NCBI GenBank assembly: GCA_007644065.1
Contig: VJWN01000003.1
Location: forward strand, 372,001-436,000
Reading direction: 5' to 3'
From: Margaritispora aquatica
Taxonomy: Eukaryota > Ascomycota > Leotiomycetes > Helotiales > Discinellaceae
DNA length: 64,000 bases
Position numbers and translations under genes: made by a program
The notes under the pieces: generated by a model
What the model saw: the letters and a program-made list of their open reading frames with translations, nothing else
What the model was told of the DNA's origin: nothing
The model's database searches: none
Shown here: piece after piece, positions 33,581-46,501 of the stretch
Position numbering within the stretch: the stretch's first letter is position 1
Layout: the number at the start of each line of letters is the position of its first letter

Positions 33581-35526
33581 AACTTATGATCTTTATAGTT
33601 GTGCTGTGTGGATTGAGTGATCTGGTCTACATCGCTTTAGGGCTACGAGGCTCGCGGTGTGCCAGCTCCGCATCGCAACTGTTATGAATGCAACATTACT
33701 GTCAACAGTTCTCAGCGAAACATAGTTTACTTTAAGTCTGTGATTATTGCATTGTTTCTTTTGCCTTGCAGCCGGCAGGAGTGCCTTTGGCGCAGTGCGT
33801 TGTCTTCTACACACACCGTTATCGTATTATCTCTGCACAGCCACCACCGTTATCATTCTCTAGCTTTCATATTCATATTATGTAAGTTTCGGTTGGTTGT
33901 GTTGGTTAACCCATCAGATTACTTGCCATCGTTTGGCTGGCAAGGTCCACACGCATGAGACATGTCAACGTAAAGACAATGATGCGCAATTCTATATTGT
34001 AACAACATTTGATACAATGCGGCTGAGAGTTCAATGATAAGAAATATAGCCCTCCTAGAAACCATAAGACGTGGGTAGTTATTCTCCATGGAACAAATAT
34101 TGAAAGTTGCAATGACCACCACTGTCCTTCACTGCTTTGACCCTTAGCTCTTTCTCGCATTTTTGGCGTCTACTTGCTCTGCCAGACGTGCACCACGGAA
34201 GTCAGTATCAACATCAGGCTTGCAGCAAGCATACTTGGCGGCTTCGGCGTGAACTTCAGGGCACAGCTCAACACCACTGGATGCTACTAGGCACAAGACA
34301 CCAACGCATGTCAGTGGAGTAATCGAGGCTGTCAAAACGCCTGGAGACCAGAAAAATGGTGCGATAGCTCAGCTACTCGAGACAGAGGTGCAACCAGGGC
34401 AAAGGCGGCGAGACGCAATACATGAAAGATATCCAAATCAAAAGCCTCACGACGTTGATCAACTAGCAGTGTGGCGCGCAGTGTCACAACGCCGAAATGG
34501 CGATTGTCGCCAAGGATCAAAAGACGTCGAGTCCGTCGATGAGGTCGTGGTGCTGAGTACCACGACTTTGCCGGCGATTGTGATCTCAGTCAATACTACA
34601 GCGTCGGCTCATGCCACTGTTACGGTGGCGGTCTTCTTGGCGCCTACGGGTGCTATTGCGACGAGTGTGCAATCTTTGGCTGTCTCTCTTTGGACGGGCT
34701 CGCGGGGTGGAGCTTGGGTAGCGATAGTGACCACGGCGGTGCTGTGCTTGGTGTGATGGTAAGCGATTTCTGTGGCCTGCTGAAGGGTAAGAATATTTTG
34801 TGTCATGATCAATGAGCAATAATTCTTATGTGTTTATAGTTTCGCGGATGTGGGGTTTGAGGTCTGGCTTTGATGGATATGATATGCTATAGAGACGCAA
34901 TAGAGTTGACAGATCAATAGGTTCATTTCCAAAAGAATAGCCCGATTCGAACCAATCGCAATATATTCCCAATTCACATGCATATGCCGATGTTCTATGA
35001 ATCTCCACAAACCTAGGTAACTAACTTCGAAACATGGTCCTACCGTGATAAAGAGGCAAAGCTGAAGGCTTTTAACCCCTTGCCTACCACGTCTATCCAC
35101 CTAAGGTAGATCCCCACCTTATAAGCGTCACATGTTCGCTAAACACATACTGTGGTTGCAAGTTGCAAGTTTGATGGAAGGCTGGTCGGTGTGTGATATA
35201 TCAATGTTGATCTTTATCAACTGGGTAACGCGGTATAAGCAGTCCCTTCACAACTTCATCCAGAACAGAACAGGGAGAAGATCTATCAACATCGATATCG
35301 TATGGTATGCCATAGAGCACGGCATTTGATTACAATAAGCAGGTAAGGTAGGTTAGGTAGTAAACGAGTTGTCCGTAAACATCGCGTCCATTCATCCTTG
35401 GTATCTGGTATCATCCGCATTCTTTAAAATCCCCCTTTATCATACAACCCGTCGTCTTCTTAATTACAACAACACGCTCTAAATGCAAAGCAAAGCAAGA
35501 TATAAAGGAAGACATCCCACAGCCGT
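33581..35526. other. intergenic, no supported gene
   Basis: Overlapping short frames on both strands around 34137-34820, including a Cys-containing minus-strand piece at 34335-34144, do not assemble into a gene with start and introns. The final 200 bases are 3' flank of the purine permease gene. Confidence 0.4.
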
Positions 35527-37425
35527 CTAAGCCAACTTAGGTCCGTCCTTCTCGCCCATACTACCACTAACGGCAGCAGGGACCTTCATGGGTCCGTCCT
35601 CAGACGTGGGCGTCACATGACTGCCTACACTTTCTCTCCTCTCGATAACGACATCGTCCTCGTGCCAGAAGTCCTTTTTGCCCTTGCTGGCGCGTACCAA
35701 CCAGGCGGGAAGCAATCCTCCAGTAATCTTCCATGTCCATTTCTCCTTGAGCTCGATATCATCCGGCACGATTCTGCCACCAGAGACCAAGCTGATGATG
35801 CCCACAATACCATTGATGATGGCATAGGAGATGATACCCGCAATGAGACCGTATGCAATCGAGTACGTGAATGGCATAACGGCCAAAGTAATGAATGCTG
35901 GCAAAGCGTCACCGAAGTAGCGCCAGTTGATGTCCTTGGCAGCCGAGGCCATCATGGCGCCGACGATGATGAGCGTGCAGCCCGTGGCCCAAGGTGGAAT
36001 GGATGCGAAGATTGGCGCGAAAAAGATGGAGATGAAGAAGCAGAGACCGGTGACCATGGCTGTGATTCCGGTTTTGCCACCTTCAGAAATACCAGCACCA
36101 GACTCGATGAAGGCTGTTACAGGGGAGAGACCGAAGAGGGAACCGATTGAGATACCGAATGCTGGTAGGGGTGTTAGTTATGTTTTTGGGGAGTGGGGAA
36201 AGGAGGCCTACCATCGACCATGTATGCGACGGCTGAACCCTCGAAATCTTGAGTCTCTTCATCAATGGCACCGGAGAAGCGAGCCATAGAGTACAGGGTT
36301 CCCGTGCAGTCAAGAATATCGACATAGAGGAAAGTGATGAATGCAAGTCCGAATTGTCCAGTGACGCCCTTGAGATCCCAATCTTGAACAGCCAATACAT
36401 TGGTGATAGGGTGGAAAGTGACGACCTTCTTGAAAAAGTCGAAATTGCTGTTTCCAACATCGGTGTATGGGAAATAAGTGACTGAGGTTCCACGTGGCCA
36501 GGAAATGATCGATACGAGCAAGATACCGGCGATAATTGCACCCTTCACTTTGTAGGCGAGGAGGATGGCTGTAACGAATCCACCACAGAAAATGCCGATC
36601 CACATCATAGGCGAGCGCATCTTGAAGGCACCAGGGCAAACTCCGTCGACGAGTTGCTCTTGCAAGCAGCCTGCAAGTTCGACAGGAGTGGCTGCAGCTC
36701 CAGTAATGACACCAATACCTGCGGAATAAGTCATGCCGATGATGGCTGCTAATGTTAGTGATTTCTCCATCAAGAGTCAAGAGATACTTACTAAGATACA
36801 ATCCAATTCCGACACCTGAAGCGAGTTTAATCGAAGCTGGGATAACTCTTGCGAGCCATTGACGGAGACCAAGTAAGGATAATCCAACAAAGACGAAACC
36901 TTCCACAAATACAGCAGTCAAAGCCAGGCTGTAGCTGACTGGACCGATTCCGTGGAAACCAACAACAGTGTAGGTGAAATAGGCGTTCAAACCCATTCCC
37001 GGAGCAAGAGCAATGGGCATATTGGCGCAAAGTCCCATCATGAATGAGGTGAGTGCGGAAATAGCAGCAGTACCGGTAATGAAATCCCGTCGGATAACGG
37101 ATAAGCAAAGAGCATACGCCGGGTCGGCATCGCAAGTGAAATCGACAGCTCGATCACAATCGCAAGTTCCACCACTGTCGGTCAGAATAGTCGCATTGAC
37201 CTAATTTGCAAATTAGTAGCCATACGGAGTACACAAGGCTCGGCTGATCCAACTTACCGAGATGATGTAAGCCATAGCAAAGAAAGTGGCAAGACCAGCG
37301 CGAATCTCAGTCAGGAAACGAGATCCCACACGCGCCTTGCTGTGACCGGAGCCATCCAGACGGAAGCGTCTGCCAATGATGCTCGTTGCAACAGCATCGT
37401 TGATGCGTTTTGTGAATCCAGCCAT
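35527..37425 (-). CDS. azgA: AzgA-type adenine/guanine/hypoxanthine permease
   Basis: Four exons (37425-37258, 37200-36792, 36745-36212, 36161-35527) join in phase to 581 residues. The start MAGFTKRINDAVATSIIGRR is the usual AzgA N-terminus. The transport core carries EIRAGLATFFAMAYIISVNA, then CANMPIALAPGMGLNAYFTY, GVGIGLYLTIIGMTYSAGIG, FITFLYVDILDCTGTLYSMA and FGLSPVTAFIESGAGISEGG. The last two match the conserved FVDxxDTxGTL and SPVTxxIESxxGxxxGGKTG signatures of the AzgA-like NCS2 branch. About 12 or more membrane spans are visible, with a cytosolic tail rich in charged residues. The expected role is proton-coupled uptake of purine bases across the plasma membrane. No purine-catabolic gene lies next to it here. 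Confidence 0.93.
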
Positions 37426-40400
37426 AGTGAAGGAAGTACCTGAGTCGAAGATGTCGAGCTACAGCTATGTGTTAGTATTAAGGTGGTGAAGTGGCACAAA
37501 GACAAAGTCAATAGGTATTGCGACGACCAGTTGACTTATACAAATTGCGGCTTGAGATTGAATCAAATCCTTATCTTGACGATGATGGATTTGGAGTTTC
37601 TATTTGTTCGAAAGGTGAGCGAAGACTTCTTTGCCAAGTTCGTCAAGACTCTTGGCAGTGAGATATCGGTACGTAAAGGCGGGCTTGACTCCTGTTCCGG
37701 TCTAGTATCTTCTTGGCACACCTCGAGGCGAGTGGGTGTCGACGCCTCTGATACGGTGGACGCCGGTCGGCCCTTTCCACTTGATGTTACTAGGACTGCT
37801 TCGGCACTTCCGCTATCAAGGGTCGGCGGGAAAATCTGGATGAAGGTGTCGAGGCCTGGAGGGTTATATCTATGTGACGGGGATATGAACAATCCAGCTT
37901 CCCGTTTGGAAAGATCCAGCCTACGGGATATCAGGTGATGAGGAATGTAAGCTTCGGGTTGTCATGCAGTATGCAGGTGCGATGTGGGACATGCGATGGA
38001 GCGTGAATTGTGGCCGAGGTAAAGGGTAAATAAAGTAAGAGTGCAAGCAAGTAAGCACAAACAAGGATTTTAAAGGTGGTAAAGGCCCAATGCGTTGGAA
38101 TGTGCTTGAAGCTTTCGCTTTCACTCTCACTTTCACTTTCAATGACAATAAAATGACAATAAAATGAATCACTATAGCACTATATACCACCCACGATTCA
38201 TTCGCTGCCGAACCCTTCTTATCGTTGTGATTCAATTTTGACGTTGTGATTCATGGAGATTCAGCACTGCTTCCTGTTGCAGCACGTCTTTGATACATGC
38301 ACTTGATACACTGATGCAAATGTCTAGCATGAATCAGCCAATCTTCTTGATTGACTCGTTACCCCCATACTCCGGCCGCATCCGAACAAACAGAATGAGA
38401 CATCCATTCACTACAGGACTATTGACGAGATGGTCACATGTGTGGGGTATTCCTCGAGTACACACCAGATGTCTCACTCACGCGAGGTAGCTTCTCCGGA
38501 TGCAGTTAAGAGCAAGGGAAGCTATACCTCGAAGACAATACTCCTCTCACGCTCGGTTGGTAACATGAACTATAAGCAAGAGTTGGGATCTATATCGGTT
38601 GGTGGGTTACAACCTGAGCATGACTCAACGGTACGAAAAGTACAATAGCCAACGAAATTAATCTTACGAAAAGAGCAAACGAGAAGACTAAACAAACAAG
38701 ACACACGAAAGTCATTGGCCTAGAAAGTGTCGCGCTCAGACTCAGACGCTTGTCCAGCTGTACGTACAGGTTGCTCAGCTAACCAGTTCAGAGAGCCACC
38801 ACAGACAACACCTTTCCTACCCCAATGAACGTGTTTTGCCTATGCATCGAGTGTGGTGTTTGGAGAGCAATCCCTATCCAACCAGATCAAGTAAGTTGAC
38901 GAGAAATGGAGAGCCACAACATAGTGACAAGGCTCCTACTGCCATGGACGATAACTGAGAACTATCACAGCCGAATCATATTAGATCTTGTACCATACGA
39001 GTCAACACTCCCAACGTAGACTGCTCATTGTTGTGTCGCGTCAACGGAGACAGTTCCGCAGCTAGAATAAAGTTTCGGGTACTTTCCAGCCATCATCGTT
39101 ACGGTGTCGCATATCGCTCTCAATTCTAGAGCTTGAACGCAGCACAGCATATACTGGTGGAACCACGAAGAGCTGGGCTGTAATGGAACAACGAAAGGCT
39201 TGTCTGGTCGTGCCACTCATGGTGGGTCTCGAGGTCCCGTTGGAAGAGCTGTTCGTTCTCTCAGCTCTTGAAATAAGTGATGGGTTTGTGTTAGTGTAAT
39301 AATGAACCGTGTCTGATCTTCCCAATCTGAAGATATTGATATGATACTTATGCTTTGGTGTTGTTGAAAGAAGGGGTGAAGTAAGTACATGAGCACGAGT
39401 TCTCGAAATGTGCACTTGTATCACATTCGGGATGGCAGAAAAGCAACGCGAACGCTTGCAGGGATGAAGCTTTGGTGGATATCAACAACGTCATTGATCT
39501 AGAGTTGCACAACAACACAAACCGTTGCATTCCATACTAGGGACAAAAAAGCAACTCACCACATTGCCACGCGATGACCAACAACTCATATCCAGATTCG
39601 CTTGGCCATCAGAGTGTCAATATCACTCATCGCGAACACGATGCATCCATCCACATCCTGCTGCTCTGACCAAGAAAAGAAAGGCACAGGATTCCAACTC
39701 CCAGGAACAAAACATGGCAAAAGAGAGCGGTATCATACAACCGACGCCACATCACGACGATCTTTATTCGACAATCTCAAAGATGCCAAAGCAAAATCCC
39801 ATCTTCACCCATGGCCATAATATCGATCGGAGCTAGACCTCCAGCAGAGGAGTCGATATGGTGCTAGAACCTGCAAACTTGGAAGTCGACAGCCAGTGAC
39901 ATGCTTTTATCAATAGATCGTCTCTGCTCATTGGGTGAAAACTATCCGATTATGGAGCCTAGCGGTCGATCAACTGCGCAACCTGGGGGAAAGAAGCTCC
40001 GGCGAGCCTCAATGATGAACGATGGGCCTTCCCGAGTTAGGAGCGAGTGGTGCGGTGATATGATGGGTTGTGCTCCTCTTTATGTTGAGGTCATCGTTTT
40101 TGCATCATGGCTTTCGTGGAAAGGGAGAGCAGCAGTGTCACTTTGAACCCTGTGTGTGTATTGTGATCAGTATCCGCGTCTAGTATTGAACACACACATG
40201 TGAATTCTCTCCATGTTTCAGTATGGAGATATATTTTATGTTTCAGCAAAGCCGTTGAATATTGGCAAGACCTCACTCTCAACAAGTCTACGAGCTTTAT
40301 CAAGGTACAAGGTACAAGGCACAACCGGGGCACCTTTGGTGCGATTTGGAATCTCCTTCGTGCATCTCGATGCTTATTCCCTGCTAGTGCAGCTCTCAAC

Positions 40401-40701
40401 GGCTGCCATCATCGATTTTTCAGTTTAGCTCTGCAGCAATGAAGCTTCAAGGTCGAGGTTTGAAGCTCGCTTAAGCGGTAGTTCTCACTTCGAGAACTAC
40501 CGTGTGGAGAGACGTGAGAAGCCAGAATTTTCCACTGCATGGCTCCATAATAGTCTTGGATATGGCATGCTATGAGCGTCATAGCCTGTATTGACATGAG
40601 TGTCTTTGTGGCAAAGGCATGAAGCTCATAGGTATAAGAGCAGTTTCTCTTGCGCCAAACATAACTTCTTAGCATCTCATCTTCGCTATCCAATCGCCAA
40701 G
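37426..40701. other. long intergenic region, no supported gene
   Basis: Holds the promoters of the permease (left) and of the Rds1-like gene (right). Short tandem repeats occur near 38110-38165 (TTTCACT and AATGACAATAA units). Frames such as 37483-37938 have no protein-like motif. A CACGTGTG-type and several short palindromes were seen but not assigned. Confidence 0.4.
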
Positions 40702-42379
40702 ATGCTTTTCAGATCAGGAGTTATTGGTGGCTTAATCGCCGTAGTTGCTGCTATCCCACACCCACAACAACTCAGCCAGATTAGCGATGGTCAAATCCAG
40801 GTTCCGACCAGCTCTGCTAGACCGACCGTTGTGTCTCAAATCTCAGATGGCCAGATTCAACGACCAGGCAGACCTGCATCTAGTGCAGCTTCGCCAACAA
40901 CCTCACCATTTGGATCTTATAGCTATCCACAACAGCCATCGGTGAACAGTGCTTTTGTCTCTTCGGTTGCATCAGTAGCTGGTCTTCCAGCTACTGCCAT
41001 TCCCGGCTTGACAAATGCTGTTCCACCCGTTGTGAGCAGCCAGGTCACTGGAGTCACTTCTCATGGCCCATATTCTGGAACGCCAACCACCACTGGAGCC
41101 GTCAGCACGACAGTTCTCGGTACCGCCATTCCAATCCTACCACCCCTTGCGACAGCAACGACATACAACCCTAATGGTCTGCTGAATGCACCAATGCCAA
41201 TTCCATATCAACCAGCAGGCGGTCTCGGTACATCTGGCAACGAGCCAGTTTACCGAGTGCAGTCTGACTTCGACTACGAGTCCATTCTCCTGGGTCTCTA
41301 CCAGGAGTGGATCGAGTTGGATCTTTTCCACTACATTCTCGCGACTTTCTCTGAGGAGGAATTCACTGCTGCTGGATTGACTCCTAGCGATCGCTTCTTG
41401 ATTGAGTTCATGGCTGATCAGGAATCTGGACATGCTACCCTCTTGTCCAACTTGCTTGGTGGACCAGGTGGTGCTACACCTCAATGTAAGTTTCTTTGTA
41501 ATTCATTATTATAGTACTCAGCTAACAAATTCAGGCACATACAACTACCCATTCAAGACCGTTCACGAAGCATTCGACTTCACTCAAAAGCTTACTCGCT
41601 TCGGTGAATCCGGTGTCTGGGGCTTCCAAGCACATCTCGACTCCCGCGAAGTCGCCCAACTTCTTGATCAATCCATCGCCACGGAAGCTCGTCAGCAAAT
41701 GATCTTCCGCCAATTCGCCGGCCTCTTCCCCATGCCCGTCTGGTTCGAAACCGGCATCCCCCAATCCTGGGCCTGGACGCTCCTTGCACCCTACATCTCC
41801 TCCTGCCCATCCAACTCCAAGCGTCTCGCATGGCAGAACTTCCCCGCGCTCACGGTTCTCAACCAGCCTAATTCCGCGCGTTGGAACGCCTCCCAAACCG
41901 GCTTCAACGAGACAACCGGCTTTGGTCCCGCAGCACCCAGCACCGATCCTCCCGCCTCGGAAAGCTGTATCGGTCGCAACGTCACGGGCTACGATTGCAC
42001 GGCGGCCATCGCGCAGAACCGCTCCATCCCACTCAGCTATCCCGGGCGCAAGGTTTTCCTCTCTTGGGAAAACCCAGGCAAGGCCGTGGGACCGAACAAC
42101 TCGTACGTGACTTCCACGTCAGCCGGCGCGCCTCAGTTCGTGCTGTGGGTCAGTCAGCTGAATATCACGTACTCGCCGCTCATGAATGTGAGCACCAAGG
42201 GAGGGATGAACTATGGCCAGACCATCCAGCCCAGTGTCAGCACGTATGAGGGCGATGCGGCCATCAATGGCACCATGTTCATTGCGCTTACGGATAGTGA
42301 CAGGCCGTTCACCGCGTTTAATCTGAGTATGGTTAACCCGCATGTGGCGGCTGGGCCGTTCTTGTATCAGGCCGGATAA
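40702..42379 (+). CDS. Rds1-like secreted ferritin-like protein with Pir repeats
   Basis: Exons 40702-41485 and 41535-42379 join in phase to 542 residues. The signal peptide is MLFRSGVIGGLIAVVAAIPH. Two Pir-type repeats (SQISDGQIQ) follow, which in yeasts link proteins covalently to beta-1,3-glucan, then a Ser/Thr/Pro-rich spacer. The ferritin-like domain (PF13668) begins near residue 190 with YESILLGLYQEWIELDLFHY, EFMADQESGHATLLSNLLGG, FDFTQKLTRFGESGVWGFQA, and DQSIATEARQQMIFRQFAG. The Glu and Glu-x-x-His pattern is compatible with metal binding. The C-terminal domain has several NxS/T sites. It is related to the rds1 stress/nutrient-starvation protein of fission yeast. Cell-wall location is inferred from the repeats. 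Confidence 0.88.
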
Positions 42380-43286
42380 GTGCTGGATGTTGCATGATGG
42401 AGAAGTAAGAGCGAGCGAAGTAAGGTGGACAGACACTTGTACTATACCTCTTGAGGTGGAGGTGAAGGAGGAGTGGTGATGTGGTAATGGATGATGACGA
42501 TGATGAAAATAACAAAATGTAGATATGGCTGTATTACATATAATGAAAATGAAACATGCACATATATAAACTAGCAGCAAGCACATATGTAAATCTGATC
42601 TGACTGTTGCAAAGCATATATCAGATCCAGCGTATAAATCACAAACCTACTTAACCCTGTGACATTTCCAAACAAACATTGGAAATCCAATCTCCACAAT
42701 ACTATACAAGACTCAAATAGTTGTCACGACGACATGGTATGTTTGTGCTCTTTGAATTTTCACCACCACGATACGATAACCACTCACCTGCCTACCTACC
42801 TGCCTGCGACTGCTACATTCCATGGTTTCGAGACGGATGTACATTTCAAGGAAAGGGCAATTAAGGCAAAGCACTGCCGTACTAAATTTGACTTTGCCTC
42901 TGCTTTTGCCTTTGCCTTTGTTGTTAGAATCGCTTAGCTACAAGGTCGCTGTTGATTTGGCTTTTTTTAGTAGTGAGATTGACGTGGTAAGTATGGTAGT
43001 GGATGATGATTATCTTCGTTTATGAACTAGTTACTTATTTTACCTTTCATAATAAAGAACACAAACAAATATGAAGTCAAGAAATAGGGATTTCTCACTA
43101 ACTATATTTTCTGCTTTGGGCTAGCGCATTCGGCTCAATGTTCCTGAACTCAGGTGCAGGATCACATGATCATTGTCAGATTTATATTGTTTTATCACGA
43201 GCAGCTCCCCTCTTCCGGCTATGCACCACTAATTGATTTCTGTTATTCACCGAGCGACCCCACCATTGCCATGCCTAAAGTGAAGT
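42380..43286. other. intergenic, no gene seen
   Basis: 3' flank of the Rds1-like gene and promoter of the F-box-like gene. A TTTGCCTC/TTTGCC tandem run lies near 42890-42920. Confidence 0.45.
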
Positions 43287-45461
43287 ATGGACACACCCAA
43301 GAAGTTGTTTATTGCGACCAACTGTTGCACGTTCTGCCATGAGCAATTCCCGCTGCACTACGTGCCCGGTCCTGATACCTGGCAATCTATAGTTCGCGCT
43401 AGTACGACTTGAAAACTCCGAGGTACTTATATTACTAACAAATCTCGCAGTATTCTGTCTGGAAGTCGAGGACGATGGCGATGGCGATGCCAACATCAGG
43501 CTTACCAAACCGATCTACCTCCCGAGTTTAGGCCGCGCTGTCAACGTTGCCTTGACCAACCTTCCAAAAACTGAAACAGTTACGATTTTTCGCAAACCGC
43601 AAGTCAATCAGGAATGCCGAAGAGATCAGTTGGCTCTCTGCTTCCACAGTTGGTGCTATTCGGTTCTGACATGGGAATTGAAAGATTGTTCTGTGTCAGT
43701 CATCTATAGACTCGCGCTAGCCCTTGCACCGAACCCTTTAATATGGGAGGATATTCAAGAAAAGCGTCACGATTTTGATTCACAGGGGAGGCTAAGAATG
43801 CTAGCTTGTCATGGAGAGCAACCGCTCCTTATGTCGAACTTGCCCATAGAGCTTAGAACCGATATCTGGCTCTACACTGGGTTGATGACCCCATACAGTG
43901 CCTTTCTCCTCGTGAGAAGCGAGGCGTGCCGTCTTGTTGGCCGTCTGCGTTCTCCTCTGAGTTGCGTAATGATACCACCTCAAGCATCACCCTTGGTTGC
44001 CAATATGGTCTCCGTTTTTGGTAAGGAATATATCCAAGACTTGATCGTAGATGAAACCTGTGAGGTAGGATGTTGGTCTACCAAGGATGCGACTGGGTTG
44101 AAATATATTGTAGGTATTGGAGGCGTTTGTGCGATTCAATTTTTCGGCATCAACTGGGAAAGTAAGTGGATTGGAAAGATCCCTAGTATGGACTCGGTCT
44201 GGCATGGGATTCTACGAGGAGCAGTTTCGAAACTTCGGTATGATTACAGTGTAAGTTGATACCACATCTTTCACATGATTTTGACTAATTTTGGAAGGAT
44301 CTAAACTACACAGCCATGTCGCTCGATGACCACTCCTCCCAAAATCAGGTGGTTTGGGATCAACCCAATTTTCCAACTACCCTTCTCGATCCAGATGCTT
44401 CACTGTTTGATTTCGATCGAGACATTCTCCAAACAGTTTCGACAGGCGCCGAGCTACGGTTCTTCAGATATTTACCTTTTTATTCCAAGAACGAATATAT
44501 AAAGGGGCTTACTGTGTATGTCGCTAGACGTGGCATAGTTGGTTTAGAAGTTCATTTCACCCGCATTTCACGATTATCAGGACACCGCAGTGGTTGCGTG
44601 CTACACTTTTCACTTTTACCAGATGAGCGTATAGCGTACGTGTGGCTTCGTGTTATCATTGCCACGAGTTCCTCATATGCCGCGCCAGTATTGGTAGTTA
44701 GTATTAATTAGCTATTGCACTCACTCTTACTAATACTTTGCTAGATTGAAACGACACGTGGAAGACGTCACACCTTTGGACCGTACATCCTGCCAGCTAT
44801 GGTGAGACTTAATGACTACAAGTGGATTCTTCTTCGGCAAGAAGGATATATTGCAGGTTTGTATTACGAAAATGTGAAAGTCGGTAAGACAATTATGAGG
44901 CTCGGAGCAATTGGTGATGACACTACCCAACAAGCCACACCTCTCCGACCTCAATATCACAATTGTGTTTTTCCTTCTCCTCCGATTGGAAACCCGAGTG
45001 TCGGGCTCTTCTTATCGCTCGCTGTTCTGCAGAACTTAGAAAGAGTTGAGATGTGTCGTGTCAAAGAGCGTTGCACTGGATTGATGATACATTACATTGG
45101 AGGTCTCACCAGTGTACTTGGGCAGTGGCATGCCTCTTGTGCCTCTTCTGCCTCGCAGTCTTGCATATATGACAGCAACGGGCCTGCCGTACGTAATATC
45201 TATTTTCAGATGTCAAAGCACGACAACCTTCAGATTGTTTCCACGGTTAGCTTCACACCCTTGACGACGGCGACCAATTCAGATGCCGACGTCCGAGTTT
45301 TTCGGGCTGGAGAGGTAAGGCAGACCGTTATTTTGGTTCCAAACATTGACTAATACACTCTTGCACAGCATATCGCCTGGTGGTTTTCAGAGAAATATGA
45401 CGAAATCTTGCGCTGGACGGAAGAACTTCAAAATATCCCAGACGAGTGCGCGATAGAATAA
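43287..45461 (+). CDS. F-box-like fungal protein, unknown function
   Basis: Five exons (43287-43401, 43451-44250, 44298-44693, 44745-45314, 45369-45461) join in phase to about 657 residues; the donor at 44694 (GTAGTT) is the weakest. It starts MDTPKKLFIATNCCTFCHEQ, a zinc-finger-like start (CCTFCH). A short F-box-like motif, LPIELRTDIWLYTG, lies about residue 180, followed by LVRSEACRLVGRL. The C-terminal exon reads HIAWWFSEKYDEILRW, a motif seen at the end of many uncharacterised ascomycete proteins of this layout. No signal peptide or membrane segment is evident. A substrate-adaptor role for SCF ligases is possible from the F-box-like motif but not shown. Confidence 0.75.
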
Positions 45462-46501
45462 GTAGTGTAACGTGTGGGCACCTTGCACGTTTCAAGAGAC
45501 AAATAAAGACTACGATACAGTCCTCCTTAATAGTCGGAAAGTTTCATGGAAGCAGGTATATGGTCAACTAATTCAAAGTGTGTGCTGTCAACAGAGTCAT
45601 TCCGATAAAGATATCCTGCTATGGGAATAGAAAAATGATGTCTCATTCTTATTCGCGAGCTCGTACAGACTTAGGCAAACACATCACATTAAATCTGACT
45701 CCCATATCCCTTGATTTGATATGACCACCTATGATTGGCTTCCCTCCCTCCACGTCTCGGATCCGATCCCACATGGAATCATCAGCCTCTCCTGCTGTGC
45801 CGCCCCCACCTCAAACCTCGTTCCAATCGCTCCCCTGCCTTCGCGTATGACCAACGACCCAAACCACGCAATTGGTTCCACGCCGCAGCCAAGTTCGTAC
45901 GAGGGCCTCGACTCCATTGGCCCAAAGTGCGCTTGGTGGCGTCCTGGGCACCACTCATACCACTCATACCACGAGAAGTCCATGAAGATCCGGTACCAGC
46001 AAGAAGCCTCACCTTACGGAGGTAGCTTGACCTTGACCATCCCAGGAATGTGGAGACTGCCCTGCGGTAGTGTACATGTAGTCTAGTGCTGACGATGGAA
46101 CAATCTGATGCAGAGGAGATAAAGATCAACGGTGCTGCTGCTGTTGTGTCTCAGAGATTTGCTTTTGTCCAGCTTGGCGTGGCGTGGCTTGGTATTAAGA
46201 TTGGGATTGAGATTGACAAGAGCGAGACTGGATCGAGAGTCTGTGTATATTGTGGCTTGCGTGCATTCCAACACTAGTGAATGCTGGACGACAACGACGA
46301 CGACGACACCTGCGAAAAAGAACAGCAGTGTTTCCTTCTTGGTTGAAAGCTGATTGAGGTTCTCAGCGCAAACAAGCTTGCCAGTCGCCCAATCCAGGAG
46401 CATCAACCTGCAAACTGGAGGCATTCAAACTTGCCTCAAACAAGCTCGACAACGTTAGACTAGACGCCTACGATAAAATCGCGACCATCACTCTAGAAGC
46501 T
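45462..46501. other. intergenic; P450 promoter region
   Basis: A 121-codon plus frame (45721-46086) and overlapping minus frames show no motif. A GACGAC triplet run lies near 46290-46305. No gene is supported. Confidence 0.45.

Noticed and set aside
34144..34335. Minus-strand Cys-containing frame (PLTCVGVLCLVASSGVELCP)
   Set aside because: Spacing of cysteines does not fit hydrophobins or other known small secreted families, and no start or phased upstream exon was found.
37483..37938. 151-codon plus frame upstream of the purine permease
   Set aside because: No motif, overlaps a minus frame, and lies in the permease leader/promoter region.
42119..42586. 155-codon minus frame at the end of the Rds1-like gene
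   Set aside because: Antisense shadow of the coding exon extended into 3' flank.
45721..46086. 121-codon plus frame before the P450 gene
   Set aside because: Overlaps equally long frames on the opposite strand and has no motif; probably chance.
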